Assembly: GCA_030042915.1 (NCBI GenBank) | Contig: JASHYS010000039.1 | Coordinates: forward strand, 1 to 6,406 | Reading direction: 5' to 3' | Length of the DNA: 6,406 nucleotides | Source: Acidobacteriaceae bacterium | Lineage (GTDB): Bacteria > Acidobacteriota > Terriglobia > Terriglobales > Acidobacteriaceae | Part shown: positions 6,165-6,406 of the stretch, in pieces | How the letters are laid out: each line of letters starts with the position of its first letter | Position numbering within the stretch: the stretch's first letter is position 1 | Program-made: the position numbers and the translations under genes | Notes under the pieces: model-generated | Told to the model about the DNA's origin: nothing | The model's input: only the letters and a program-made list of their open reading frames with translations | Databases searched by the model: none

Positions 6165-6406
6165 CTAATCGACAAAGTCGACCCGCGGTGGGATGGGGAT
6201 GATGCCGCACTCATAACCCAGCGCAAGGAGCTTGCGAATGGCCTCGCGGCCATCCGGTCCATAGTCGAGGGTGCGTTCGTTCACATACAAACTCACGAAG
6301 TGGCTGGCTGTCGCCGTATCCAGATCGCGGGCGAATTGCATGGCATACTCCAGCGCCTGCTCGCGATTCTCCAGGGCGTGGCGGATGGAATCGCGCAGAG
6401 CCGCGG
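6165..6406 (-). CDS. mqnD: MqnD, 1,4-dihydroxy-6-naphthoate synthase (C-terminal part)
   Basis: The last 79 codons and the TAG stop of a gene that begins right of the window. The protein reads through ALRDSIRHALENREQALEYA, then FARDLD, then FVSLYVNERTLDYGPDGREA, and ends in IIPIPPRVDFVD. The YVN-x-x-T-x-D-x-G-x-x-G pattern followed by a leucine-rich helix and a short proline-containing tail matches the C-terminus of MqnD as I know it. MqnD converts cyclic dehypoxanthine futalosine to 1,4-dihydroxy-6-naphthoate in the futalosine route to menaquinone. Its catalytic and substrate-binding part is not visible, so the related MqnA cannot be wholly excluded, although MqnA usually lacks this YVN motif. 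It has no start inside the window and is read only as an open C-terminal frame. The GGDEF gene follows on the same strand after 170 bp. Confidence 0.8.
   Translation of the reverse strand, partial: AALRDSIRHALENREQALEYAMQFARDLDTATASHFVSLYVNERTLDYGPDGREAIRKLLALGYECGIIPIPPRVDFVD

Noticed and set aside
5995..6210. A 72-codon N-terminal extension of the GGDEF protein
   Set aside because: It overlaps the mqnD 3' end in another frame and adds no receiver-like sequence, and a Shine-Dalgarno sequence precedes the internal ATG at 5994.

Overview
The window looks like a chromosomal stretch from a GC-rich bacterium, most probably an Acidobacteriota (Terriglobia-type) genome. This rests on three things: a Ser/Thr kinase joined to a TolB/FlgO-like domain and TPRs, the end of a futalosine-pathway menaquinone gene (mqnD), and intergenic palindromes of the CGGCTTCAGCCG and GGGGCTTTAGCCCC kind that I recall from that phylum. 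The assignment comes from memory of family resemblance, not from a search.

Layout. Positions 1-2389 (+) hold the 3' part of a large Ser/Thr protein kinase gene whose N-lobe lies left of the window. Four bases later, tail to tail, comes a membrane-anchored calcineurin-like metallophosphoesterase (2394-3530, -), with a TTG start supported by a strong Shine-Dalgarno sequence. An 88-bp divergent intergenic region separates it from hemW (3619-4878, +), a radical-SAM heme chaperone. The convergent gap 4879-5004 has no gene but carries three closely spaced palindromes and a short direct repeat, probably a REP-like element or transcript-end structure. On the minus strand follow a receiver-GGDEF protein with a degenerate signature but an intact I-site (5005-5994), a 170-bp non-coding gap with several small hairpins, and the last 79 codons of mqnD (6165-6406, -), whose 5' end is outside the window.

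Functionally, hemW (heme delivery to respiratory enzymes) and mqnD (menaquinone synthesis) both serve the respiratory chain but are not in one operon here. The kinase and the GGDEF protein are signalling proteins with no shared operon evident. The order (+, -, +, -, -) gives only one same-strand pair, mqnD then the GGDEF gene, and even that pair has a 170-bp gap.

I see no phage, transposase, CRISPR, tRNA or rRNA sequence and no convincing undescribed multi-gene system. The observations most worth a second look are the degenerate receiver/GGDEF protein, the palindrome cluster at 4907-4991, and the overlapping hairpins at the GGDEF gene's ribosome binding site.
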